NCBI GenBank assembly: GCA_963978905.1
Contig: OZ022256.1
Span: forward strand, 39,976,001-40,040,000
From: Trichostrongylus colubriformis
Taxonomy: Eukaryota; Nematoda; Chromadorea; Rhabditida; Trichostrongylidae
Length of the DNA: 64,000 nt
Direction of reading: 5' to 3'
Numbering within the stretch: the stretch's first letter is position 1; every line of letters begins with the position of its first letter. Of this stretch, positions 54,901-64,000 are shown in pieces. The translations under genes were made by a program, and so were the position numbers. The notes under the pieces were generated by a model. The model was not told the origin of the DNA. It did not search any database and worked only from the letters and a program-made list of their open reading frames with translations.

Positions 54901-57900
54901 AAGGTCAATAGTCGGTGCGAGCAATTAAGTGAGGCCACCCCATAGGCAAGGCAAGAAGGTGCGTGGTGAGGTGCGAGGTGACCCGAGTAATGTTGTAATT
55001 ATACTACCGTACACCTACAGTACACTATTGGAACTAAAGACCCTCATCCTTTTTAGCCGATTCGAGAATTTGACCGAATTTCGGAAAAATTCTTGACCTA
55101 CACAATAGGCCTCGAATTGGCTGAAAACACATCTCGTAGGGCAATTTGGTCCCCTGAAAAAATCGCTTTGCTTTTGCGCGAGGACGTCTGGCTCATGTGC
55201 TGCGGGCTTCCAAACCTACCATATAATAGCATTGTTTCGTCACAAAACCTCCATAACTGCGCTCAGAGAATCATTCTGCAAAATTGGAATGCAGGTTCGA
55301 GATCAGCGAGACGAAAGTAATTCTAAAGCAAGTTCAATATATCTGGGGTCGTTTGGTACACCCCTTGCGGATAATTTTCCAACGGGCCGCCACGCGACCC
55401 TGCCAAAGCTTCTTCCCTGAAAAGGCCTAGGATAAATTTGGGAGAGCCAGACGATGAAGGTTACGCCTCAACGGTGAGCAACGGCCCATGCGCCCTATAG
55501 GCAAATTAGCTGCAAGGCCGCGCCAGACCACATGCACCCCAATTCCCACCAGGGACAGTCAACGCGCGCGCAAGCGTCGCTCGCCCCTCTGCGCCGCGCG
55601 AAATCCTGACGTAGGGCTACGGGGTGTGCACCCGTGCGTCAGGATTTCGCACCGCGGCTTGTCGCAAGCGAGGCAATGCGGACAAGCTAAAGGCCCCATG
55701 TTGTTGGGTCTCGAAGCGATTACAAGTCAACTGTGTATCGCGCCCCTAGCATCAGCGTATAATCGTTCTAACAATAAGGCAACTACCGCGATGCGCATAG
55801 CTCGCACACTCTGCGTCGCACGCCACTCGTCGTCATGCGAAATCCTGACATAAGGGTACACACCCAGGGCTACGCATCCCTGCTGCTCCCGTTGTTGGTC
55901 GGTCTAATTCACGGTGGGACCATGCGAGCGGGACCAGCAATGCACCAATCGCGCACGTTGACTCGATCCGCATGGCCCATTGATGCCGGTGAACATTTCC
56001 GACGCATGACCCGTGAGTTGAGGACTTGTGCTTGGTAAATAATGACAGATTCAGTCACAACAACGTGTTTTTCGCCGGCCCCAGCCTCGATTAGAACCAG
56101 ATGAAGTAGCTTACCGCAATGGTGTTGGATTGCGAGAAATTGATAATTGTGTTGCTATGAATCGTTCCCGATTTATGGAACAGAAACACTGGAATACTAA
56201 TAGGAGTGAGACATGATCCACATAAACATGAATAGTGAGTCAACATTCCGGTGAGTTTCAATCACGGGTGGCCCATTCACTGTTGATAAAGATGTTGGTT
56301 GTAGTCAATATCAGCGCCACCCAAATGGACCTGTGGTTACAAAAAAAAACTTGATTAGCAATATTAGAAATATTACTACCATGTTTATTCTCTCATGTGG
56401 AGATCGCGTCGCCAAAACACTGGGAATGCATGTAGTTTCTGATTAGTTTTAGTGCCTATGCAAAATCAACAGCTAGGTGCCCTTTTTAGGAACTGAATGC
56501 AATCGAAGACAACCGACTGAGCATCGTGGAACTCGACGTGCTGGACGACAACTCAATCCGAAAAGCCTTCAAAGAGGTCGGCTGTTTTCTCTCAGTAACG
56601 ATGACAGTTGTGCATGAGTAGAACCACTGCTAAACGGCAACGCTTTTAATTTCTACCAGTAAACTGGTGCACACCACTGTGTGCAATACTGTGATCGTAG
56701 GTGGGTCGATCAGATTTGATTTTTCCATGATGTGGGCGGTTCTCTGATCATTTTGAGTGTGCTCTAGGTAGCTTGGACATTTACTATCTCTTCCAGCATT
56801 TTCCTGGTCTCAAGACCTCGTTGAGACCTAGTTATGAGTTTATGTTGTAGAGACCGCTCACTCTAGGTGCGCTCCGCCCATTATACTCTTTCCCCCATTT
56901 GGTCATAGTGGAACACAATAGACAATTTTCGCTCTGAAAACGGATCATTTCGGTGCACGCCCCGCCCACCGTAGGCGGAGCTTAACTTAATCCATGTATG
57001 CTTTTTAATCCCTGCTCCATACCCTACCCATCCCCAACTTGTCCCCATCTCCACAGGTTGTTTCATGTGATGTCTATGCTCGCTCACCGCCGCAGAAGGT
57101 CCGCCCACAGTTGAGAATTCTTTTCCTTGCGTAGCTCCACCTACTACCAACCACCTCCTTTTCACGTGTCTCTGAATCGCTCTCGAAATAGTTTGCAATT
57201 TTCATAGTGAGCACCACACGATAATTAGTTACACGCTCCACTCACTGTGGATGGGTTTCTGCTCATTTCAATTGCGATCAAGATAGCTCGAACATTGTCC
57301 ATTTTTATTAGATTTTCCTGGTCTCAAGGCTGCGTTGGAACCGAGTAATGGATTTTTGTGGTACGGATCGCCAATTCGGGGTGCGCTCCGCCCATTGTGG
57401 CTAAGCCTCTTATATGACTTTCAGAAACTCATCCTTGACCTTGACATCTTCCCCTCACGTCTGAGTCGTATTGAAACCTAATTTATAATTTTCGGTCCGA
57501 AAACGTAACATTTCAGTGCTCGTTTCGCCCAACATGGGCGGAGCTTAACTTGATCCATGTACGCTCTCTACTTTTTAATCCCATTCCTTACTCATCGCAA
57601 ACTTGTCCCAATTTCCACAGGTCGTTTATGTAATACCTAATTTCGTGACAGACGGACAGACGTACAGACAGACCAAGCGTTTCATATGTAATAGGGATCC
57701 CGCGACGTGAACGACCTCTATTCGACTTATTCCTTTTTTGGTTATTAAATGGTATGGGAAAACACAAATACGGTCCAGTTATGTGAGCTTGGAGGCATGA
57801 AAGGCTCGTGCTGAGCGGAATTTAAGGCATGTTGGAACCGTGAATGCGCGTGAGGTAGTTGAGTCACTCAAGCCTGTTCATCTTCAACCTAACGGTGAAA

Positions 57901-60807
57901 TAATTGGCTTTGTTTCGCAAAAGGCTGCGATCTTGAGCCTTAGACCTAGAAAGTGATGAGCTAAGCCTAAACCAACAAATTTCCCAGCACTTTTTTTTAT
58001 TATTTTTATTGTATTTTCTAAAAGTGCGAGGAAGCTGAATCCAGCGTCCTTGTCGGAAAGAAAATAGGGGTACTGATGCACATATGTAAGGGTTCATTGG
58101 GTCGGAATTATGGTACAAAAGGAGAATAGGAGAATAAGGAAAAATCGCGCACGGTATACACCTTGGTGAAAATTTCCCGAGCAACGAATGGGTTACGGGC
58201 AGGGCTTCATTTCTATCATAGGCACTAACTAATACACCTTATTTCCAAAAAACCTTTTTTGCAAGAAAAATTTCGAAATCACTCCAGGTCGAGCAAATTG
58301 TTGGTGATCGAGGTCTCACTATACTTATAAACAACGCTGGAATCTTTTTACCCTACCACTTCGACAAAGAGCCTAATCGTGCTGATCTTGCCAAAACTAT
58401 CGACACAAACGCTATTAGCGTAGTCATCCTTACGCAGGTATCTTGGATTTCTTCTACTCGAGAAACAATGATTCTACTTGTTCTCATCAGATATTCCTCC
58501 CACTCCTACGCAAGGCGGCTGCTCATGGTAAAGGCGACGAGTTTTCAGCGGATCGTGCTGCTATCTTGAATATATCATCCGATATGGGTTCTATCGGTGC
58601 AAATAAGGATGGTTCTGGTGGGCGCAATGGACTAGCCTATAGAGCAAGCAAGGTGATACCTGGAAGAAGGATATTTCGCGAAACATTCAAAAAAGCTCTC
58701 TCTTTAGTCTGCCCAAAACTCGGTATCGAAGACCATCTCTGTCGATGTTGAGCCAGAACATATACTAGTCGTTTCGATCCATCCAGGATGGGTGCGAACA
58801 AGGATGGGAGGAGACGATGGAGAATTTTCGGTATTTATGCTTTATTTCAGTTTTCTCTTGTTCTCATAATTACGTAGAATGGCTTGAGATCTAAGAATGT
58901 TTAATGCCGCTTGCACCCAACGACGGCTGCTGCTAGCGGCTGGTGTGCGGCTTCAGTTAAAAATGCAGTAATAGAAGGCCTCTTCGCACCTTCCTCATAT
59001 CTACCTTTGAGGTGACCTCATTTATTATGGCTCAGACCTGCCTGCCTGAACTTACTGCAATACTCACTCAGAGCACAAGAGCTCATGTATCTACTATATT
59101 CACACATTATTAAAACAAAACATAAGCATGAAAATGCACTGGATATGATAAATTTCCACTATCCATGCAAATATGTGCTCTCTGGAAGAAGGTGCAAAAA
59201 TTGATGTGTACACTGTTCCTGAAAAGATTAATCGTGGAGCACTTGTGGGGGAGAACGAAGGAAGGCGTTGCGAAACCCTGGATAAATGCTACCTTTTTGT
59301 ACGTACAAACGCTCAAGAGGAGTAAAGTAAAGACGCGACCACAAGAATACGTAGGTGCATATCATTCTCAGATAGCTCACACGTGAAGCGGGAGGACGTT
59401 CCCATTCATTTCACGCCTCATATTCCTAGAATTGAAGTTTTATGAAAAGTCGTAAGCGAAAGTAATAGAGGAAGAAGATGATGCAGAAGGCGAGTTCAAG
59501 AGGGTGTGACGCGCCTAGCGTGAAGATGTTTGATTGATCAATACTGAAGCCCCATTCCAGTGGCACCTGTCGCGGGCTGCACAGCGGGTGGATGACTATT
59601 GGTACGACCCCGCCTTTTTTTTGCTTCTAAATATAGTTTGCTCCGTACATGAGATGCGAAGCGACTCCAATCAGCGGTGTAAGCTCATGGGTCATCATGT
59701 TACCCACGATCCATGAGCTGCATAAAAATTAAATTAGACGAGCAACATAACTGAGAGAAATTTATTGTAGAGGCTGTTCACAATTTCACAAACTTTTCAA
59801 AATACCCTCTTCTCAAGCCATTTTCACAGAAAGATGTAAATGTACAAGTATCAAATACATTCCTAAAAATATCACACAATTTGAAATAAAATGAGGTGGA
59901 AGACGAGGGATTACCTTCCTTATGCAATACCTTATGAAAGAGCGTAGCTAATGAGGGAAAGGATCGTGAACGAAAAACTAGATACTCACCCACTGGCGAC
60001 TTCACTTATAAGTTGAGCCTTCGAGACATCTTTAGGCTCTGAGGAGAGATTTTGGGTTAAATTTAACACCTCAAATCTCTATACATTTCTATACGTTTTA
60101 TCAAACATTTCGTTTCTTGTGCTGTCGATGTTCGCCACTGTTTGTGCCGCTGCATTCACGCAAACTGTGCTTTTCTACGTACATACGTCTCAGCCCTCGC
60201 CAATTTTTTTGACAAGGCAAGCGCCGCCACCATTTCATACAACAACTCGGCCATACTTCCTCCCAAGCTCCACACCCTTGAAACCTTGTAGAAGTTCCAC
60301 CTCAGGTTTGTAACATAAAGCTATATGAGACTGTTCAGACTTCTACTTATTTTTGGCTCCAACTCTTCGCTAATGAAGATAAATATACCTCAGTAGTAAC
60401 ATAAATCCGTTTACTTATTTAGTTAATGGACCTTCACTCAATTAATGGATCAATGTGGGTAAAACGATGACCTGTGAGTTCGCGCAGTTAATTGGAGTCG
60501 CTTCGCACCCCATGCGCGAAGCAACATTAATTGGGTGCGAATAGGCGGGGTCGTACCAATGGTCGCCGTCCATATACGTGTATGTGATGCCGGGAGAGGC
60601 ACAGATGTTCTGTTGCGCCGACTTCTTTCCCACCCAGTGTATCTTCCGGCGTTATAGCCGGCTGCCACACCGCAAAGTATGAAGACAGGCTAATGTTTTT
60701 TCCAGGTTGAAGAATCAGTAACGGCAATGGTAACGTCAATTGCTAAACTGAACAAAATGCATCACGGTGGCTACTTCAGCAAGACTCTTGAGGCTATGAC
60801 TTACTGA
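47463..60807 (+). CDS. Sniffer-like carbonyl reductase (SDR), copy C, complete
   Basis: Six exons: 47463-47591, 56490-56576, 58288-58437, 58491-58652, 58708-58830 and 60706-60807 (stop TGA), phase 0 throughout, 250 residues. Motifs in order: [50 protein letters not shown]. The catalytic Ser, Tyr and Lys are all present. Exon 2 ends in a weak donor (GTCGGC). Introns 3 and 4 are 53 and 55 bases, but introns 1 (8,898), 2 (1,711) and 5 (1,875) have been expanded by a 145-base satellite, a 170-base satellite, a SINE and other repeats. If exon 1 is not really joined to exons 2-6, the 3' part would be a separate 5'-less copy; the matching exon set argues for one gene. Substrate unknown. Confidence 0.85.
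48039..48091. repeat. Near-perfect hairpin in intron 1 of SDR copy C
   Basis: GCGTGATCAACGATCG and CGATCGTTGATCACGC face each other around a ~21-base loop. The 16-base arms are perfect. No known function. Confidence 0.7.
48390..48800 (+). repeat. Interspersed repeat X, copy 1
   Basis: GGAATGGGATACATTTGGTC, CGACGTATTTTCGGACGCTG, CTATTATATGGTAGG and GTACACC-type blocks are shared, in opposite orientation, with 54935-55330 and, in the same orientation, with 62206-62530. The right portion (GTGTACTGTAGGTGTACGGT, CACCTCCCAGCCTTGCCT) is shared only with the 54935 copy. It is a moderately old dispersed element with unknown class. Confidence 0.75.
48870..49005 (+). repeat. Leader motif with (GTCT)n/(GT)n, site 5
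   Basis: ATCATACTCTATATATAAAG occurs twice in tandem, then CAGAAGTTTGGTGTG, about eight GTCT units, nine GT units and more GTCT. The 145-base array follows immediately. This is the longest microsatellite form of the leader motif in the window. Confidence 0.85.
49000..50610 (+). repeat. 145-base satellite, 11 copies, trimer higher-order repeat
   Basis: The unit runs CTGGGATCCTGAATTTTTAA, GTAGGGGTGGTAAGGGGACA, GGAAGTGATAGCAACTGATA, GGCGAATGGCGGGAAATTCA, TATCTCGCGTCGCAGCAAAG. Three variants (GAGCTTCG; TTTATAAGG with GATATCAATGGTGAGGG; GAGCCTCG) recur in the same order, giving a 435-base period (for example 49795 and 50230). One unit (near 49600) is one base shorter. Because 145 is not a multiple of three and the unit lacks - strand stops in more than one frame, long overlapping frames appear on -; they are not genes. 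Confidence 0.95.
50790..52930 (+). repeat. ~170-base GC-palindrome satellite with 503-base higher-order repeat
   Basis: Units start GAGGTCGGGCAAGTTAGG and contain CGGAGCACATAAG, CTAAGCCTAGCTCCGCCCAC, a palindrome of the type CCCACCATGGGTGGG, GAAATCGATGAATAAACGAA and CCTCGCTTGGGTTCC. From 51483 a 503-base block is repeated almost exactly (51483-51985, 51986-52488, and a partial third). A leader motif (AAACCAGAAGTTTGGTGTG with (GT)n) lies at 51037-51090 inside the array. The same satellite is at 5505-6170. Confidence 0.93.
52931..53480 (+). other. No gene; dispersed repeat at 53195-53340
   Basis: The part from TGGATCAACGATGGGAAGGG resembles the - strand of 4290-4435. Frames at 53060-53275 and 53276-53704 have hydrophobic starts, but nothing supports them as exons. 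All lie in intron 1 of SDR copy C. Confidence 0.35.
53494..53658. repeat. Cluster of three GC-rich hairpins
   Basis: Perfect stems: TGCGCGC-GAA-GCGCGCA (53494-53510), GGCTCGCCGC-GCCA-GCGGCGAGCC (53521-53544) and GGGTTGGCCGGC-GTCA-GCCGGCCAACCC (53626-53653). The core of the third (GGCCGGC, GTCA, GCCGGC) also occurs at 6140-6155. The last is followed by GACTGG and T. A hairpin near a CTRR end is a Helitron 3' hallmark, but the spacing here is shorter than usual. Composition differs sharply from the AT-rich flanks. Confidence 0.75.
53659..53970. other. No gene recognised
   Basis: A-rich sequence (53700-53800) with no domain in any frame; part of intron 1 of SDR copy C. Confidence 0.3.
53971..54036 (+). 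repeat. 66-base exact repeat, copy 1
   Basis: GAGGCAATGCGGACAAGCTA through CCCCATGTTGTTGGGTCTCG to GTCAACTGTG is identical to 55670-55735. The flanks of the two copies differ. Confidence 0.9.
54382..54660 (+). mobile_element. tRNA-derived SINE, copy 2
   Basis: Diverged copy of 42630-42912: GGTGTAGGGACTAGCGGC at the A box, GTGATCAAATCCC at the B box, CACTGACTTGTACATCAGCT in the body and GGCGCATCCCACAGATGG near the end. Same orientation as copy 1. Confidence 0.75.
54661..54934. other. No gene recognised
   Basis: AT-rich, with a T-run near 54841-54850. Nothing assignable; part of intron 1 of SDR copy C. Confidence 0.3.
54935..55330 (-). repeat. Interspersed repeat X, copy 2 (inverted)
   Basis: Complement of 48390-48800 with substitutions: CATAGGCAAGGCAAGAAGGT, ACTACCGTACACCTACAGTA, CGCGAGGACGTCTGGCTC, ACCATATAATAGCATTG and AACCTCCATAACTGCGC. 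With copy 1 it forms an inverted pair 6 kb apart inside one intron. Confidence 0.75.
55598..55735. repeat. Hairpin plus 66-base repeat, copy 2
   Basis: GCGAAATCCTGACG (55598-55611) and CGTCAGGATTTCGC (55637-55650) make a perfect 14-base stem. A third GCGAAATCCTGAC lies near 55838. The 66-base exact repeat (copy 2) follows at 55670-55735. This block is GC-rich and resembles the hairpin cluster at 53494-53658 in make-up. Confidence 0.8.
55850..56489. other. Remainder of intron 1 of SDR copy C
   Basis: A 67-codon + frame (55835-56038) is the longest and unrecognised. Then follows AT-rich sequence with an A-run at 56341-56350. No repeat was assigned. Confidence 0.35.
56760..57665 (-). repeat. 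Two diverged ~510-560-base copies of a GC-palindrome repeat
   Basis: TTTTCCTGGTCTCAAG, GGTGCGCTCCGCCCATT, GGCGGAGCTTAACTT with GATCCATGTA, and CTTGTCCC with TTTCCACAGGT recur in the same order about 510-560 bases apart. At the end, GACAGACGGACAGACGTACA with GACAGACC and CATATGTAATAG is the complement of the leader motif (ATATNAA, GTCTGTC), so the whole unit is oriented on -. It lies in intron 2 of SDR copy C. Confidence 0.7.
57666..58287. other. Remainder of intron 2 of SDR copy C
   Basis: A 106-codon - frame (57864-58184) has no domain. No repeat recognised. Confidence 0.35.
59534..60600. repeat. Inverted repeat pair in intron 5 of SDR copy C
   Basis: The + strand at 59534-59720 and the - strand at 60440-60600 share TGGAGTCGCTTCGCA, GGCGGGGTCGTACCAAT and CATGATGACC-like blocks. 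The two arms of ~160 bases are about 720 bases apart and could pair in the transcript. An element with one end at each arm or two oppositely inserted copies would both explain it. Confidence 0.7.
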
Positions 60808-62200
60808 ATTGAACGTCATTTAACCACGAACCATTCGCTTCATAAACCACTCTCCTGCCTAATGCGAAATTGAAAGAAAAACCTTCCATGTGTGGTGTAT
60901 GCTTTCGCTGCATCTTAGTGACCTTACTCAAAGTTTTTGCTGTTTTTCAGTCAGATTTTTCTTACTGAATCACATTGATTCATTGTGATTTTTATTATAG
61001 TTCTTTCTTGTGTTCGTATTCTTATCAGGAACCAACTTCAAAATTGTTTTTATGTTGGGACTGTCTGGTAGCATCGTCTCTTACGCTTTTGCCATTTTTT
61101 TGTTCTCTTGTTTGCAAATTTTGAATTGTACATTGTAAGTTGTTACTACTTCTTTATTGCTATCGTTATTCATTGTAGTGTATTAAATATGTCATTAATT
61201 TTGTGAAAGACACTTTTCGAGTTAAAGCAGGACATTCATCGCGTGTTTCTGAAACAGCGAAGCGAAATGTACATTTTGCACTGCTTCCAGGAAGGCTAAA
61301 AGTAAAATCTCATTGGTTGCGAAGCACTGCAAGAGGCAAAACCAAAAGAAGCGAAGGCAAATGTTATAACTCGAAGCCGTGTCGAAAAAGTGGTGACTTT
61401 GGGCTTAAACAAGGTCAGGTGCCACGCCATAGACACCAGGAAGATTAGCGAAATCGTGAAAAAAAACGACTGCAGACAAGCAACTAACAACGACAAGCAA
61501 CTAAGCATAGCCTCAGGCCGCGTTTATACTTCGCGAACCGACGCGGGCACCGGCAACACTCGCGTCGCGCTCTGTTTGTAAAACGCTCGACCTGACCACA
61601 CTACAATATAGTCAGACAGTGCCAACTATGCATGATGATCGGAGCGGGAGTCCATAATTTCGAATTAATCTTGACATAGTGCCAAATTGTTCCAAGATTC
61701 AAATTTAAATTCGTGTGCTCTCGTCACGATCATCATTACAGACAGCTACGGATCGAGCGTTTTACAAAAGTAGCGCGTCACCAAAGTGCCGCCGTGGTCG
61801 GCGACGGGCACAGGATTGGCGGTGCCAACATCAAACTGCTGCTGTCGCCGCCAGTGCCGGCGTCGGTGCTCAAATTTGAACGCGACCTTGAGGGCAACCT
61901 TGTACAAGATGGAATTGAATTGCAAAAGGCTAAGGCTGAATGAAATGAACTGGGCGTATCGCTAAATAGGCTATGCTTCATATGTGGACCGCATTGTAGC
62001 GGAAGTAGATTGGTATCTCGCCGGAACCCTGCCCTGATCGTTTCAACTGCGTTTTCCACTTTCCCTCAGGCACTTCACGAGCAGATTGCCTGCACTTATT
62101 ATCTGACAGAGTACTTGGGGTGCAATCTCGATTAATATTGAGAGTCACATCAGATTATAAGAACACACCAAGTGTATTAGCCACTCATCAATAAACTTCG
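60808..62200. other. 3' flank of SDR copy C; no gene recognised
   Basis: AT-rich downstream sequence to about 61200, without a clear AATAAA close to the stop. A GC-richer block (61500-61920) holds CGACGCGGGCACCGGCAAC and GCCGCCGTGGTCGGCGACGG and + frames of 63-81 codons. None is recognised; an inverted pair around GTAAAACGCTCGA (61578) and TCGAGCGTTTTAC (61754) frames it, so it is probably another foldback element. Confidence 0.4.
61500..61850. repeat. Possible foldback around GC-rich block
   Basis: GTAAAACGCTCGA near 61578 is matched by TCGAGCGTTTTAC near 61754, and CGCGTCGCGCTCTG / AGCGCGTCACC lies just outside on each side. The loop is about 160 bases. Confidence 0.5.
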
Positions 62201-62205
62201 ACAAC

Positions 62206-63095
62206 TAACAAGGGAAGGACCCCAGGTCGAAGTGGCCATTCGGAATGGGATACACATGGTCCGACGTATTTTCGGACGCTGGTCTCGAATCTGCATTCGA
62301 AATTTGCGAAACGATTCTCTAAGCGGAGTTATGGAGGTTATTTTTCGAAAAAACAGTACTATTATATGGTAAGTTTGGAAGCCTATAGCGCGCGAGCCAG
62401 ACGTTCTTGCGCGAAACCAGGTCGATTCGTGTTCAGGGAGTCAAATTACCCCAAGGTACAAGTTTTTAGCTAATTCGAGAATTTGATCAAATTTCGGAAA
62501 AATTCACGGGCCATAGGGTGGCAGCCCATTGAACAGAGGAGAAGTCGTTGACTCTTGCCTGGGAAATGCTCCTATTTGCCGCTTGTTTCGTACATTTAGT
62601 GCGATGGGCATGTGTAAAAGGTATGTGTAGGCTATCTTGTCCAGGTTGCAGGGTTTTCAGTAAAAGAAATTCAAAAACTAACACTTCATCCCCCTGGCCA
62701 CCCCCAACTTTCCGAGGTTGGACCAAAAACTAGATTTGGCTGAAAATTTGCACAGAGGGGTAAGTCGACTCCATATGCACGAATATCGTAATTTCTTTAC
62801 GCAACAATGCCTAATTCGTGTGGTACGAGATTCTCTTCGACTTGGTATCCTTCTGCACTGCAGATCCGGAACACTACCATTGCGCCACTGTTGCCGTTGT
62901 TAGCTCAGCAACGGCCGTGCTTATGACATAGTGCCTCGCCAACGAGATAAAAAAAACCTCCATAACCCCGCTTAGAGAATCGTTCTGCAAATTTCGAATA
63001 CAGATTCGAGATCAGCGTCCGAAAATACGTCTGACCATATGTATCCCATTCCGGATGGACACTTCGACCTGGGGCCTTCCCTTGTAAGATCGAAA
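62206..63095. repeat. Interspersed repeat X, copy 3, as an inverted element
   Basis: Left arm 62206-62350 (GGGAAGGACCCCAGGTCGAA, GGAATGGGATACACATGGTC, CGACGTATTTTCGGACGCTG) and right arm 62944-63095 (AACCTCCATAACCCCGC, CGTCCGAAAATACGTCTGAC, CCATTCCGGATGGACACTTC) are inverted copies, so this is probably the most complete form, about 890 bases. The left half continues like 48390-48655. Between the arms lie short frames without domains. Confidence 0.75.
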
Positions 63096-63843
63096 CGAGT
63101 TGAAAGAGCCGCGGGTCACCGTTGATCAGAATTTTCGCTCTCTACAAAAAGCACGTTGGACATTAGGTGTGCTATTCCTACAGCTGCTGATTGTAAAAAA
63201 ATGTAGGACCATTGGTCGTAAGACTGCCCCTTCACTAGAGACTTAGCTAGCACGAATTTTTGACCGATTAAGAAGAGAAATCGAGCTCGGTATTGCTGAT
63301 CAATAGTTGCGAGGTCTAGTCAGCTAGGTTCCCAGTTTTCATAGTGGATTTTGCATGTTGCACACTACGAGCACGATGTAGTTCCAATTGTAAACATTAT
63401 GCATGCAAAATTAGTCAATCATTTGATTTATTATCGACGTCTTCTTCTTTAGCTCTAGGTCAAACGAAACATTTTCGAGATTTGAAAACAATCAGTCGCT
63501 TGAAAATAGTGGTTACCCTGTTTGTTTTATCCTCGGCCGTCTTCAAAACTCCATATCTTGCGACACCGTTGCCGTCGTGTCGGTGCCAGCAGGCATACTG
63601 CTACTGCAGCTACCGTATTCCATTCTGCATCTTCGTCCTTAGCCTTGCCGGCATCGGCGTCGATAGCGGTAATTGATACCGTTATCCCGTATTACCAGAG
63701 ACAATAGCCACTGGTGACCTGTTACTTAATGCTCAACCACTACGCCATCTAGAGCATTGATTATGGTATCCCCTAATTCTGCTCCTCGAGCTGACAGCAT
63801 CATTTCGCACCAACTTCCCACTCCGAGAATGCAATATCTTAAC
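63096..63843. other. No gene recognised
   Basis: A 110-codon + frame (63344-63676) has no recognisable domain. Confidence 0.3.
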
Positions 63844-64000
63844 TATTAGGTCGAACCATAATTTCCGTTACACCATGACAAAAAACTTTAAAGGCACCGG
63901 GAGGGGGGCAAGGGCGGAATAACGTTTACGAAAACAATGGCGTCTGAAAACAAACATATGGGTTCGGTAGATACAATGTGTAACGAAACCAGCGTTGAAA
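63844..64000 (+). mobile_element. Left end of a mariner-type element with dispersed repeat, cut by window end
   Basis: TATTAGGTCGAACCATAATT then TCCGTTACA matches the left terminal repeat of the element at 26667 (TATTAGGTTGGAACATAATT then TCTGTCACA). From 63888 the sequence equals 25702-25816. So the dispersed repeat either belongs to a mariner derivative or was inserted in one. The right end lies outside the window. Confidence 0.6.

Overview
The window looks like nuclear DNA of a nematode, most likely a strongylid (hookworm-like) worm. The evidence is indirect: many very short introns (51-55 bases) ending in T-rich CAG acceptors, acceptor-like sites directly before start codons as expected for spliced-leader trans-splicing, mariner relics of the type common in these worms, and a very high load of repeats with few genes. 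The species call is inference. No bacterial features were seen.

The only clearly recognisable host genes are short-chain dehydrogenase/reductases of the sniffer-like carbonyl reductase type. Three copies lie on the + strand, with the same six-exon plan and the same exon lengths (129, 87, 150, 159-162, 123, 102 bases): copy A (3096-5169, exon 1 not in the window), copy B (19579-25481, complete) and copy C (47463-60807, complete, with an 8.9-kb first intron). A fourth copy survives only as decayed last exons (39037-39350) and is closest to C. Joined, B and C each give about 250 residues with the Rossmann TGANRG motif, NNAG, YxxxK and PGWV. B has Ala where A and C have the expected catalytic Ser. 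One further gene end of unknown family, with a membrane segment and a poly(A) signal, lies at 31231-31576.

Most of the rest is repeats. 1-2230: foldback elements and short tandem copies. 5505-6170 and 50790-52930: a ~170-base satellite with GC palindromes. 7440-10185: a 117-base satellite (about 22 copies) with decayed copies out to 15560. 10540-13050: a 347-base satellite in which each unit is a long hairpin, one unit interrupted by an 8-base-TSD transposon. 49000-50610: a 145-base satellite with a three-unit higher-order period. Several of these arrays start next to a recurring motif (TATATAAA, CAGGAGTTTGGTGTGT, then GTCT/GT microsatellite), which suggests one family of array-carrying mobile elements.

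Recognised mobile elements: a 5'-truncated CR1/jockey-like LINE inside intron 1 of copy B, flanked by 308-base direct repeats; two mariner-type elements (26667-27512, 46451-47354) and the start of a third at 63844; a BEL/Pao integrase relic on the - strand (36485-38085); a decayed non-autonomous LTR retrotransposon (39530-41516); a tRNA-derived SINE family (two copies); and several MITE or foldback elements. Copies B and C have been enlarged mainly by insertions in their introns, while exon lengths stay fixed.
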